NCBI GenBank assembly: GCA_022565555.1
Contig: JAIUMN010000004.1
Coordinates: 1 to 43,384, forward strand
DNA from: Candidatus Altimarinota bacterium
Lineage (GTDB): Bacteria > Patescibacteriota > Gracilibacteria > BD1-5 > UBA6164
Length of the DNA stretch: 43,384 nt
Direction: 5' to 3'
Positions 32,057 to 42,686 of the stretch are shown one piece after another. A program made the position numbers and the translations under genes. Within the stretch, counting starts at the first letter, position 1. Each line of letters opens with the position of its first letter. Under the pieces are notes generated by a model. That model did no database searches and had not been told where the DNA came from. It saw only the letters and a list, made by a program, of their open reading frames with translations.

Positions 32057-34189
32057 TTATGTTTCTTCAAGTATCATTTCTCCTACTTGCTCCGAAATAA
32101 TCCTATCCCCAATATATCTTTCTATAAGAAGTATCTCGTTGGAAATTAACGTATTGTATGTTAATGATCAGCTTAGTGACTTTAGTTCCTCTCTATATCA
32201 CCAAAAAAGAGATCGACGATTTCTTTCGGCATCTTCTTTAAAAGATTTATAGTCATCTATAATGTCCTGAAGCTCCTTGTGCTGAGTAAAGAAAGGGTAA
32301 TTTTGTAATTCAATAAGGGCTCAGAGAGCTTTTTCTATAATAGTATCAAGAGTTCTGAGTTCATAATATTGACTTTTTATATCATCCTCTTCTTTTTTCT
32401 CTATGTATCTCAATACTTTTTCAGAAAATACTTCGATAAGATTTTGCTGCGGTTGTATGTATTTTGTACTTTGTATTTTTCACTTCCCACTTTCTATGCG
32501 ATCTTGTTGGTATTTTATACGGGAAAGTATTTTTTTAAATATAGACTCAGGAACTTGGTCTTTTCTATAGAGATTAATAAGTGTTTTTTCTTCTACTCAG
32601 AGAGCATAGAGAGCATAGACTCTCTTTTGGAGATTTCAAAATATACCCTTATATTTTTTACCAAATACTTCAATTTTTTCTTCAAGCATCTGTAATTTTT
32701 GTTCATATGAGAGAGAAAGTTTTTTTCCTTCATCTTCTTCTACGTACCGTGCTTTTCTTACTTTTTGTAGGTGTATAAGTCATTCATAGTATGATATGAG
32801 TCGAACAACATATCAACGATATTCATCTATATCTGATATTCGTTCGATTTCAAGATATTTTATAGTAGGTTTTATACAGAGTGTTTGTAAAAAAAGACTT
32901 GAAAGTACAACTGATATTGTGAGAGCAAGTAATGTATCACGCAGACTGAGAGAGAAACTCCAGAGAGGAAGAGTGAGGCTTTCAGGTACAAGAAGTACTA
33001 ACATGATAGCTATTGCACCACGAAGTCAGGCAGTACTAAGAAGAAGTTGCCAGTTTTTTGGAACCGCCTCTTCACTTTTATACTTTGCTATAAGTCAGAA
33101 AATAGGAAATATAGATATACCTCGAGAGAGAAATACTATAATAATACTTGCAACAATAAGAGGAAAAATTGAAATCCACTCAATATCCAGGTTAACAATA
33201 AGTATGCCTACAAGTAGAAAAAGGAGGTTATTTGATACAAATGTAAAAAATCCCCAATAGTGTTGCATAACCTGCTCTACTTTACGTGAAATTTTATATC
33301 GTCCATAATTCCCAAGTATCATTGCTGCTGTTACTGTTGCTATAATACCTGATACAGGTAAGATATAAAAGTTAATAGCTTCAGCAACAAGAAAAGTAAT
33401 ATGAGCAAGTATAAAACTGAGAGATACTTCAAGGTACGGTTCTTTATGTACCTTTTGTATAAGCTTAGAAAAACCAATTCAAAAAATAACTCATACAATT
33501 ACTCATAAAATAAGCATAAAAATAAATGTGAGCATTCATTGAAATAATATAAGGAGTATTCATGCATCTTCAGTATAGTATGAAAATATATAGGTAAAAA
33601 TATTTTTTTGTTGACCAATTAGTCATCAAATTGTTTGAGACTGAATCACTGAAAGTATAATAATAAATAGTGCAATAGCTGTTCCATCATTAAAAAGACT
33701 TTCCCCCTCAAAGAGACTTTTAAGTCTCTTTGGTATACCTATATCTTTAAAAATACCAAGAGTTGTAGCAGTATCGGTAGCAGAAATCAGGGCTCAAAAG
33801 AGAAAAAATACTATAAAAGGTATCTGGTATCACAATAACAAACTAACTCACCAGAGTCATACTGCTATAATAAGACTTGATATGAGAAGTGATATACCTG
33901 CAAGAGCAGATATAGAGTAAATATTTTTAAGTACATTTCGATAATTTGTATGATATGCTGATTCAAAAAGAAGTACTGGAAGAAGTATATAAAATAATAT
34001 TGCTGGACTAAGTTCAAAATCATCAATAAATCATAAAAATGGTAATTGAGCAATATATGCAATTAAAAATCCTGTAATTACAAGAAGTATAGCTGAAGGT
34101 ATTTTTTTTACACGTGCTACATATGTGATTCCTCCAGCTATTAGGAGGAGGAGTATAAAAGAGAGTGTCTGAGTGTAAAATATTCACAT
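32057..34189 (-). CDS. CPA1-family Na+/H+ antiporter with long cytosolic tail
   Basis: A 710-residue protein. Residues 1-445 are a CPA1 (NhaP/NHE) antiporter with about 12-13 helices and the key segment ISATDTATTLGIFKDIGIPKRL followed by GESLFNDGTAIALF; the ND pair is the ion-binding site. A later STAGLRGAIAIML segment is the family's GLRGA motif. About 260 residues follow the membrane part, highly charged and helical, with Tyr, Glu and Lys-rich coiled stretches; this is longer than in most NhaP proteins and has no recognised regulatory domain. The start ATG at 34189 is followed by UGA(Gly). It is convergent with ddl. Confidence 0.9.
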
Positions 34190-34220
34190 ATATTTATAAG
34201 AATTGTAACAAATAAAATAT

Positions 34221-34250
34221 AAAAAGTTTCTCGCTTAAGAGAAACTTTTT
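34221..34250 (-). terminator. Intrinsic terminator after the SPFH gene
   Basis: AAAAAGTTTCTC (34221-34232), loop GCTTAA, GAGAAACTTTTT (34239-34250). It sits between the SPFH stop (34274) and the antiporter start (34189) on the minus strand, so it separates the two genes and the antiporter needs its own promoter. Confidence 0.88.
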
Positions 34251-34273
34251 ATAACATTAGTAAAGATAATTTA

Positions 34274-35269
34274 TTATCTTTGCGGAACTTCCTTTCCCAT
34301 AAGTTCACTCCCAGCTATAAGTTTTTCTCATTTTGAAAGTGTTTTATTGAGTCATTTTCCTTCAAGATCTTCATTGAGATATATGATTTTTGCATTTTTC
34401 TCTCAGATATTTCCAAGAGTTTCGATACGTGATGAGTCAAGGAGAAATTCTAGAACGAGTGCTCCATTGAGAGAATCGTCAGCGGCCTTTATCATAGCAA
34501 CTGCTTCCTTAAATCACTCAGCGATTTTTGTACGTTGCCCTGCCATACCGGCTCCGAGAAGTATGCGAGACTCTCTTTCTCATTCAGCCTTTTTTACTTG
34601 CATAATCTTTTCAGCCTCTCACTCATTCATAGCAGCTTCTTTAAGCTTTTCTGACTCGATAACTTTATTCATCGCAGTCATAACACTTGCTTCTAGTTTA
34701 ATATCACGAACTTGTATAGAATCTATTTTATGACCAAATGTTCCAAGTCTTTCTTTGAGTCTTTCCCAAATAGCATCTCAGATTTCTTCTCTTTTTTCAA
34801 ATACATTTTTATGTGTGAATGTTACAATCATACCACGAAGTTGTTCATCAACCGTAGAGCGAATCATAGTTCGTGGATCATCGATAGAATAAATAGATCT
34901 ATAAATTGCTCCATCTGGAGTATCGTTTTTATCATCTTGTACATAATAGATAACATTGAGTCCAATATAGGCAGTAACGTTATCATAGGTTACTCACTCA
35001 ACATTTACGTCAAAGTTTCTTCTAAAAAGTACTTGTGTCTTCGTAGTTTCAAGTACTGGGATTATGAAGTTCAGTCCTGAGCGAAGAACTCTATCAAAGC
35101 GCCCAAGAAACTCTACTGCCATTACAGTATTAGGCTTTACGATACGTATAGATAGAGCAATAAGTATAATATCTAGTATGATAGCGACAGGGATACCTGC
35201 AATTCATCATACTGCTATAGATACGGCAGGAATAAAAATTAAGAGTCAAGGAACAATATATGCAAGCAT
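34274..35269 (-). CDS. SPFH/Band 7 (stomatin-prohibitin) membrane protein
   Basis: A 331-residue protein with an N-terminal membrane part of about 45 residues (two hydrophobic stretches) and an SPFH domain: VKPNTVMAVEFLGRFDRVLRSGLNFIIPV, YDNVTAYIGLNVIYYV, DPRTMIRSTVDEQLRGMI and GHKIDSIQVRDIKLEASVMTAMNK. A long Ala/Glu/Lys helix (ESEKLKEAAMNEGEAEK) follows and forms the coiled coil used to oligomerise. The family scaffolds membrane microdomains and controls membrane proteases. No NfeD partner gene is adjacent. The antiporter downstream is in the same orientation but is separated by a terminator. Confidence 0.93.
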
Positions 35270-35295
35270 AATTATTTATTTAGTAATAAAATATA

Positions 35296-35346
35296 CAAAT
35301 ATATTACAAAAATTTTCTTAATCTCAAAATTTTTGTAATATATTTG
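35296..35346. repeat. 21-bp perfect inverted repeat in a divergent intergenic region
   Basis: CAAATATATTACAAAAATTTT (35296-35316) and its exact reverse complement (35326-35346) flank a 9-nt loop. The SPFH gene (-) starts at 35269 and the next gene (+) at 35404, so it is in the shared promoter region and cannot terminate either gene. A cruciform, a large operator or an insulator between divergent transcripts are possible. Confidence 0.75.
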
Positions 35347-35403
35347 CGTTTGGATGGATATACATATAATCCCATCTCATTTATTTAACCATAAAATATC
35401 ACT

Positions 35404-36297
35404 ATGAAGAACTATTTTATTTTTATGATAGCTATGTTTCTTATTCTACCTGTATGAGTGAGTGCTGATGATGTAGAGGATGAGTATATGTTTGTCGAAG
35501 AACGACAAACAAGCACAGGTACAGAACTTATTATACCAGAAGACATTAATTGGACTCAGCGTTTTATACTCTCAGAGATGAGAGAACTCCGCATAGATCT
35601 TGAAACTATGAGACGTAATATATATACTGAACTCAATGAGCGTGAGCTTCGTACCGTTGATAGAGCACTTTCTTATAGTGGAAATATGGTAAACTTTCTT
35701 TGGCTTATCCTGACAATGGCTGTTACTGGATTCGGACTTGTATGATGGAAAACAATGAAAGATGTTCGTGAAAATCTTTCTAAAAACTTTGAAAAACAAA
35801 TAGGGAGACAAGTTTATACACAGCAAAAAGCGCTTGAAGAGTTTATGCAAAAATTCCAAGAAGAACAACTTGCTCAGTCTCAAGAAATACTCAGAAACCA
35901 GGAATATATACAAAAAAGACAAGAAATAGGATATTATTGGAGTCAATATAATAGGGAAGAGAATACTCAAAAACGCCTAGAGTTTTTAGAGAAAATTGAT
36001 GCATTCCACTTAGAAGAAAATACACTTCTCATACTGATCGAGAAAGCATCGATATTTGCTGAACTTTGACTTTGGGATAAAGTTTTAGATGTTACAGAAG
36101 CTTGACTTCTCAGTGATACAGAAAACTCTAGCTTCCTTAAATATAAAGCCCAAGCACATATTATGTTAGAGGAAATAGATGAATGACTTCAAGTATTAAA
36201 AACCCTCTTGATACTCTATCCTGCGATGAAAGAAGAAATACTTCACATACAGTGTTTCGCAGAACTTCAAGATACAATAGAAGCATTAGCACTATAA
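35404..36297 (+). CDS. Membrane-anchored helical (TPR-like) protein with signal peptide
   Basis: A 297-residue protein. Residues 1-20 are signal-like (ending VSADD). An acidic region follows, then a helix, one transmembrane segment at about 95-117 (NFLWLILTMAVTGFGLVG), a coiled coil at about 120-180 rich in Gln/Glu, and a C-terminal helical repeat region with TPR-like alternation (LLILIEKASIFAELGLWDKVLD, then YKAQAHIMLEEIDEGLQVL). It seems to expose an N-terminal part outside and a TPR-like part inside. The function is unknown; TPR proteins usually bind protein partners. The following gene starts 11 nt later. Confidence 0.78.
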
Positions 36298-36307
36298 ATA
36301 TATACAT

Positions 36308-37153
36308 ATGCTCTGGGCAATACTTTGAACTATTATATGAAGCATTACACGAGTTTTATTTAAGAAAACTACATATTATAAATTAAGTACTGAGCATAAT
36401 GAACTTATTGGTTTATTTTGATGATTCCTTTGAATCTGAATTTTATATCTTCTTTGATTATTTGATTTAGGACTTAAGAGTCCTCTTGATTATGTAATTA
36501 TTATTTCTATTATTCTTTTCTTTCATCCTGTTTTATATATCAGGATGTTTGTACTCCAAAGAGAAAAGTTATCTTCACTTGTCCCATATCAGAATATATC
36601 ACCAATACTTACAGTTCTTCTCGCTTTCTTATTTTTGTGAGATAGTATTTCAACCGTAAGTTTTTTTATATTTCTGGTCATTATTTCCATTTTGTTCTAC
36701 ACGAGTACCAAGTGAAATAAACTCGTCTTTAATAAAAATATATGACTTTTTATTATATGAGAAATAATTACGGCGATATATAATATTTCTGTAGCATATA
36801 TTCTTATATGAAATACAACTTCTACATACTTTATAGTATATATTTTACTTTGTTTTCTTATATATAGTATCATTACCTTTTCTCAGTTTATTATAGGAAG
36901 ACCATATCCTATATTGGATAAAACATTTTATACCTATAGATTACTCGCTTCCCTTTGATGGACATCTTGGCTTATTTGAATTATTCTTATATCAGAGTAT
37001 GGTATTATAGTCACAACTCTGTTATGATTTTTATGACTTATTGTAACACTCTCAAGCTCGTATTTTGTATATAGAGATATACCGAGTAAAAAGGATTTAA
37101 TTATAACTATTTCTATTTCTATTTTGGTCGCGCTATGATTTTTATTTCGTTAA
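36308..37153 (+). CDS. EamA/DMT-like membrane transporter
   Basis: A 281-residue membrane protein with about 9-10 hydrophobic helices. The strongest family signal is the middle segment PYQNISPILTVLLAFLFLGDSIS, close to the C-terminal-half signature of EamA/DMT proteins. At least ten UGA glycines are spread through the helices; read with the standard code the gene is invisible. The substrate is unknown; DMT proteins export amino acids, sugars or nucleotide-sugars. It lies in a likely three-gene unit with the TPR-like gene upstream and the coiled-coil gene 10 nt downstream. Confidence 0.72.
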
Positions 37154-37162
37154 ATATTTCTT

Positions 37163-37714
37163 ATGGAAAAAGCTTATCTATGACAGATAGAAAGACAAAA
37201 AATACTCAATGAAAAAGAGTTAAAAAATCAAGAAGATGAACAACACGAAAAACAAGTTAAGTTTCAAATGATGAAAGAAAAAATTTATCTTTCACATCAT
37301 AGTCAAGAAGAGCTTGAGCAACTTTTCGAGCTTGTAGAAAAATGAGTACTTTCAAAGGATTCAGTAACTCAGAAGCTTCATCTTGAGGATAGTCAAAAAC
37401 AATCTCTTGAGCTCCGCTTGCAAACTCTTTCAGCGTCTTATGAATCAATAGAAGATAAGTTTAAGTATCTCCCTGAGGAGCTAATTATAACAAGAGAAAA
37501 TATGTTAGCTGCTATATATGATAAAACTCAGCGAAAATATCTCTGCAAGACACTTCGTTCATGACTTTCCTATATGAGTAAGAATATTTCTCCTCTGAGT
37601 ATATTTTCAGCATTTCCATTTTTTTCCTGAAGCTTATATGGAACAAATAAAAATATTGTATTCCTCCAAGAGTTTTATATAGATACTATAGGTGTCTTAG
37701 AAGAACTTGATTAA
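37163..37714 (+). CDS. Coiled-coil protein of unknown function
   Basis: A 183-residue soluble protein. The first 100 residues are strongly charged helix (Lys, Glu, Gln; heptad-like) and the last 70 are more hydrophobic (SIFSAFPFFSGSLYG). No transmembrane segment is certain and no family is recognised. It ends at a terminator. It starts 10 nt after the transporter gene, which suggests a partner role. Confidence 0.68.
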
Positions 37715-37716
37715 TT

Positions 37717-37750
37717 ATAAAAAACTCTTCCTGCAGGAAGAGTTTTTTAT
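37717..37750. terminator. Bidirectional terminator
   Basis: ATAAAAAACTCTTCCTG pairs with CAGGAAGAGTTTTTTAT, a perfect palindrome across 37717-37750, between the convergent coiled-coil (+) and mechanosensitive-channel-like (-) genes. Confidence 0.92.
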
Positions 37751-37765
37751 AATATAAATAAAGAC

Positions 37766-39187
37766 CTACTTCATAGAGTTGAGAAGTTTTTCTATATGTT
37801 TTGCCGCTACATCTTTTGACCCAAGACCAACTGCGAGTGCAAAAGCAACTGCAATTGCTCAAAGTCCAAGAGTGAAAGCCATTGTAATAATGTTATTTGC
37901 TATACCCATTTGTTCTAAACCTATAGCTGAAGCAAGTATTATTATAACTATCTTTACAAACTGTGCTGCTTTTGGGGAATTGATACTCATTGCTTTTGAG
38001 GCAAAATTTGCAATGATAAGTCCTACGAATATCGTAATAAAACCACCAAGGATTGAGCTACCAAATGCTATAAAGGTAGCGAGCATTTCTGAAAATATAG
38101 TTAAATTCATCATATTTCCTGCCTCAACAAGCGCTAGTATCATAATAACTGCAAATAGTATTTTTGATACTATATCTGAAAGTGTCATACTATCAGGAAG
38201 TGATATATTTACTTTTTCAAGCAATGTATTAAATCCAGCATTTTGTAAAAATTCTTTTACAAGCTTTGTAATAAATTGTGCTATAACATAACTTACAGAT
38301 ATAAGTATAAAAGCTGCAATAACTCAAGGTAGAGCATTCATAAGAGTCGAAAGCATATCGTTTGCCGGCCTTGATATGGATTCTATCTGAAGTCTATCTA
38401 ATGCAGATATGATGAGTGGTACAAGTATTACTATGTATATTAGCGTTCCACCAAGTTTAGAAAGCGAAGTGTGTCATAATCCTATTTTTTCTGCTACACT
38501 ATCCACTTTTGAGGCTATTAGTACTGACTCAACAATTTGACGTACAAGTCTTGCAACAAATATACCAACTCCAAGTATAAGTGCAGCTGAAATAATATGA
38601 GGTATATATCATGTAACTTGTCCAATAAGTCATTCTATAGGAGCTGATATTTCTCTGAGACCAAGTCCTGCAAGTATACTTGGCAAGAAAAAAAGTATTA
38701 CAAGTCCTCATACCGCCTGAGATATTGACTTACTTGTACCTTCTCCTACTTTTGAATCTATATTGAAATTATGAAGCCATTCAAGACTAAAATGTTTTGC
38801 AATTCGTGATACTATCCAAGCAAATACTGCGAGGAGAGCTACTCCAAGATATTGCGGTATAGCTCAAACAAGAACCGCAAGTGTTGCTGAAGCAACAGTA
38901 AGTTGTAATTGCTCAAAAGCTGCTGAAAATACAAGAAGTATAATCAAGAGAAATACAACTGTTTTTACAACTTGAGCAATTATTGGTAAATCAACATTTA
39001 CTCAAACTCTTCTAAAGCTTACTTCAACAAAGGTCATTTTTCTAATAAGCTTTCATAATATTCCAGAAACTATTTTTGCTACTATCCAACCTACTATGAT
39101 AATAATGAGAGCAATACCAAGTTCTATCATTATATTGACCGATCAACTCGGAATCATATTTCTAAGATTCATAATGTTATCCAGCAT
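37766..39187 (-). CDS. Mechanosensitive-channel-like protein with repeated TM-helix units
   Basis: A 473-residue membrane protein built of repeated units of the conserved TM helix type (Pfam TM_helix family) found in MscS-related proteins. Three to four repeats are visible, each with a pair of helices and a VARLVRQIVES-, IVSRIAKHFS- or IANFASKAMS-like Arg/Lys-Ala end. The typical MscS beta domain is missing; the protein ends in a GLGAIAVAFALAVGLGSKDVAAKHIEKLL segment that resembles the MscS pore helix (Gly/Ala-rich) and then stops. It may be an osmotic or tension-gated channel or a scaffold. Divergent from ppk2. Confidence 0.8.
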
Positions 39188-39259
39188 AATTCTTATTGAT
39201 TAAAAATTAAAAGATATGACAACATATCATTATAACTATAACTTTGTCCTATGAAATAT

Positions 39260-39314
39260 CAAATATTTTTTTTTATGCAAAATATTTGACACTATAAAAA
39301 TAATATGTCAAAAT
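39260..39314 (+). promoter_or_regulatory. Overlapping inverted repeats and putative ppk2 promoter
   Basis: CAAATATTTT (39260-39269) and AAAATATTTG (39279-39288) form one repeat; TTTGACA (39285-39291) and TGTCAAA (39306-39312) form a second that overlaps it. TTGACA at 39286-39291 also fits a -35 box with a weak -10 CAAAAT at 39309-39314 (17-nt spacer). A regulator bound to the second repeat would cover the promoter. Confidence 0.5.
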
Positions 39315-39345
39315 ACTCTCATATTAGTTTTATAACCATACATAT

Positions 39346-40533
39346 ATGACGGCACTATTTTATCAGATAATTAATAATATTGAGAAGATTACAGATCAAA
39401 ATTATCAAGATTTTAAAAATAAACTTCTCGCACTTTTAAGGGAGTTTCAGGAACATGATGATGTTGATAATGTAAAAGTTCTTCGAAATAAGCTCCATAT
39501 GCTTCTTGCCGATTATCTCAAAAATAAGAACGAACATAAGGCTATTAAACATCACCTCAAAGATCTTCAAAAATTTGTTCATGAGCTTGATGATATCATA
39601 GAAGAAATGGATAACCCTGAAGTTGAAGATGAAGAGAAAAAGATAAAGCTTATAGATGTAGTGAAGAAAATAGAAAAAAGATATAAAAAGTATTCTAAGT
39701 ACTCAGATAAACAAAAAGAGAGTCGAAAAAAAGTTGGAATTAAGAAAAAAACTATAAGTTACGAAAAGGAACTTATACAACTTCAATTAGAGCTTGTAAA
39801 GCTTCAGAGATATATTACTCAAGCGTGAAAAAAAGTACTTATTATATTTGAAGGTCGTGATGCTGCAGGAAAGTGAGGAAATATAAAGCGTTTTACTGAG
39901 TATCTCAATCCCCGAGCTGCAAAAGTAGTTGCACTTCAGAAGCCTACTGAAGTTGAACAAACACAATGGTATTTTCAACGATATGTAAAGCACCTTCCTA
40001 ATGGTTGAGAAATGGCTTTTTTTGATAGATCATGGTATAATAGAGCATGAGTAGAGCCAGTTATGGGTTTTGTTTCTAAAAAAGATTATGAAAAATTTAT
40101 ATATGATGTTCCGAGATTTGAAGAAATGCTTATTGATTCAGGAATAGACGTTATAAAATTATACTACTCAGTATCAAAAGACGAACAAGCAAAGCGTTTT
40201 CACGAAAGAAAAACTAATCCCTTAAAGCAATTCAAACTTTCTCCTATTGATCAAAAATCCCAACAACTTTGGAAAAAGTATACTCTTGCGGAGTATCAAA
40301 ATTTCTCTCAAACGAGTACCAATAAAGCTCCTTGGATTATTATTGACTCAAATGATAAAAAAGCATCACGAATCAATTCTATAAAGTATGTTTTATCACT
40401 TTTCGACTATCCGGGTAAGATAGATAAAAAATATCTTAAATATGATACCTCAATAGTTCATAGTGCTGAAGAGCGAGTTATGGAGCTGAAGAGTGAGATA
40501 GGAAAGAATGCTGATTTATTTGGAGAAAAATAA
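39346..40533 (+). CDS. ppk2: Polyphosphate kinase 2 (PPK2) with N-terminal helical extension
   Basis: A 395-residue enzyme that transfers phosphate between polyphosphate and nucleotides. The PPK2 core begins near residue 145 with Walker [12 protein letters not shown] (168-178), one Gly being UGA; then QKPTEVE, Walker [12 protein letters not shown] (around 225-235) and the lid segment [13 protein letters not shown]. In ordinary PPK2 (about 230-300 aa) Walker A lies near residue 60-70, so there are about 100 extra residues here, highly charged and helical (Lys/Glu/His). It may regenerate NTPs from polyP in a cell with little energy metabolism. Divergent from the channel-like gene; seven consecutive TAA codons mark its end. 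Confidence 0.93.
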
Positions 40534-40551
40534 TAATAATAATAATAATAA
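40531..40551 (+). repeat. (TAA)7 microsatellite at the ppk2 stop
   Basis: Seven tandem TAA triplets start with the stop codon of ppk2, and the convergent ruvC stop is at 40554-40556. The run gives repeated in-frame stops. No hairpin terminator is between the two genes. Confidence 0.9.
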
Positions 40552-40553
40552 CA

Positions 40554-41021
40554 CTACTTTCCAAGACTTCCTATATATGCGAGTGCAAGAGCATCTGCTG
40601 CATCATCTGGTTTTGGTATAGAACTAAGTCCAAGGAGCATCATCAGTGCTTTTTGGACTTGTCATTTTTTTGCTTGCCCATTTCCTGTAAGTCATTTTTT
40701 AACTTGAAGAGGAGTATATTCTTTAATATCTATTCATGCCTTCATGCACTCATAGAGGATAACTCAACGAGCATGAGAAACAGCTATTCAAGTTGTAATA
40801 TTAGTATTAAAAAATAACTTTTCTACAGCACATATCTCAGGATTGTATCTTTGAATAATCCCTTTCATATCGATTCCTATTTCATAAAGCTTATGATTGA
40901 GTTCTTGCTTTGGAGTAGTTTTAATAACTCAAAAATCAAGTATATGAAAATCTCTTTCGATTCGTTCACATACTGCATATCAAATAGTCGTAGTTCATGG
41001 GTCTATACCAAGTATCCGCAT
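40554..41021 (-). CDS. ruvC: Holliday junction resolvase RuvC
   Basis: A 155-residue endonuclease that cuts Holliday junctions as a dimer with RuvAB. The acidic active site is D7 (GIDPG), E67 (AVEKLFF), and D140/D143 ([10 protein letters not shown]), matching D7/E66/D138/D141 of E. coli. [42 protein letters not shown] are all standard. Several glycines (G9, and in the TG and KG segments) are UGA. The length is normal. It is convergent with ppk2. Confidence 0.96.
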
Positions 41022-41123
41022 AATATTTGACAAGTATAAAAATATAATCTATAATAATAAAGAAGATTTTCTTCAATGTACATAACTTATTTCTGGAAAC
41101 ATATATATCTATAATATGTCTCT

Positions 41124-41276
41124 ATGAAAAAAAGTAAAATACAAATTTCTGCGACTCTTATCGATGCCATCGTTGAGTCATCTCTTTGCGAGAAGCAAAA
41201 ATGTTCTTTCCTACGTCATGTGTGATACTTATATCCTCATGAGCAACAAGAACTTCTTCAAGCCTTAGAGAAATAA
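41124..41276 (+). CDS. 50-residue protein of unknown function
   Basis: MKKSKIQISATLIDAIVESS at the start, then a Cys-containing basic stretch and a Gln/Glu/Leu helix. It has one UGA glycine, ATG at 41124, TAA at 41274, and is directly followed by a strong terminator shared with the convergent epimerase gene. The N-terminus resembles short ribbon-helix-helix-like or toxin-antitoxin accessory proteins only superficially. No partner gene is adjacent. Reality is supported by the terminator placement, not by a family match. Confidence 0.5.
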
Positions 41277-41314
41277 AAAATATTTCAGGAGTGGTTTCCT
41301 GAAATATTTTTTTT
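41275..41314. terminator. Bidirectional terminator between the small gene and the epimerase
   Basis: AAAAAATATTTCAGGA (from 41275) pairs with TCCTGAAATATTTTTT (from 41297), loop GTGGTT. It overlaps the TAA of the 50-residue gene at one edge and that of the epimerase at the other. Confidence 0.9.
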
Positions 41315-42686
41315 ATTTCCAGTTAAAATATTTTTCGAGTCAAAGACGCTCATCATCATACTGAAAGAGTTTTCCTTGCGTATGAAGTCTGGCAAGGACT
41401 CCATTGACGATTTTTTGACTCACGTCTTTTCCGTAGATGTTTTTTTTCACCATATCTTTGTTACTTATCGCTCCCTCAACGATATCAGCAATCAGTTCTG
41501 AGTTAATTGGTGGCGCGAGTACGTTACAACCCTCCAGAATCGTCTCAGATCTATCTGATCCAAAACGCACTGTGACACAGGGGGTTCCAACGATGTTAGC
41601 TTCTTCTTGCATACTTCCTGAGTCAGTTACGAGAGCACCAGCATCTTGTATCATATGTATAGCCTCATGATGATGTGCAAGTGGCTTTCCATAAGCGAAA
41701 CTCTCAGGATATTTTTTCAAGAGCTCATCTAGTTCTTCTCTGAGTCAAAAATTATCAGTAGCAAATTCACTGGCATAAAATCAGAGCATACATACAACAA
41801 CCCCTCTCTCTAAAAGTTTTTTTATAGCATAAAATATCGTAAGAAAACGCTCCTTTTTTTCACAATTCTCTCTCCTATGAATGGTTACAAAAATATATTT
41901 TTTTCCTTTCAATTGAGGATAATATTCATATATTTTTGAATTTTTTGCTTTTTCAAGTGAAAAAGCAATAGCATCAGAAACCGTATTTCCTACTACTTCC
42001 ATATTTTCACGAGGAAATCACTCTCGTCTAAGGGTTTTTTCATAGAGTTCGTGAGGAAGTGCAAAGTATCAGGCTGAGGGCTCAACTCAGCGAGTATCGA
42101 ACTGTTCTGGATATGGCTCGATACTCCCTAGTTCATAGATATCTTGCTCTTGCAGGCTCTTATAGTACTTTTTCCACTCGAACTTACCAGCTTCATAGTC
42201 TGTAAAGAGTTTTTCAAAAAATTCTCTCTTTGGTGTAAAAGTACGTATCCCAGCTTCGACGTGTACAACAGAAAACTTATTCAAAAATGCGGCCTTATCC
42301 GCGGTAGTTGCCGTGAGCGTATCACCGTGTACGTAGGGAACAGGTATTTTTTTATAGTCTTCTGAGAGCTCTATGAGTATGTTACCAAGTCGCTCGATGA
42401 TGAGTGAATACTTCTGATGAAGTTTCCCGTAGATATTGAGATTAATATCTACATCCATCCCGAACTCTCCAAGTACTCCGTGAGAGAGGTTGTAATCATA
42501 GTGTTGACCAGTATGAATCAGTACTACCAGCTCTCCACGCTTCTTAAGCTCCAAATAGAGTGGTGCTTGCTTGATGATATCAGGCTTAGTGGCAATCATA
42601 ATTATATGTACGTAGCGTTTCCCGCTTCGCTCAATATCCTCCCAAAAGTTTTTTCTGATATGGACTTGTTTTTCAGTGTGATTCAT
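41313..42686 (-). CDS. wecB: UDP-N-acetylglucosamine 2-epimerase with internal insertion
   Basis: A 457-residue WecB-family enzyme converting UDP-GlcNAc to UDP-ManNAc for surface polysaccharides. Active-site segments: HTGQHYD (58-64), VHGDT (119-123, catalytic Asp), HVEAGIRT (E144), PYPEQFDTR (E194, the PEE motif), THRRENC-type IHRREN, and SDSGSMQEEA (UDP-binding). In E. coli WecB the two glutamates are 14 apart (E117, E131); here they are 50 apart because about 36 charged residues (FFEKLFTDYEAGKFEWKKYY region) are inserted. An N-terminal extension of about 25 residues precedes the GT-B fold. Length is therefore above the usual 370-390. Confidence 0.9.

Noticed and set aside
32796-33260. 154-residue plus-strand frame
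   Set aside because: It is antisense to the conserved membrane core of the CPA1 antiporter; composition (Ser, Arg, Ile-rich) is a shadow of that gene.
37779-38291. 170-residue plus-strand frame
   Set aside because: It is antisense to the TM-helix channel-like gene, which has the coding signal.
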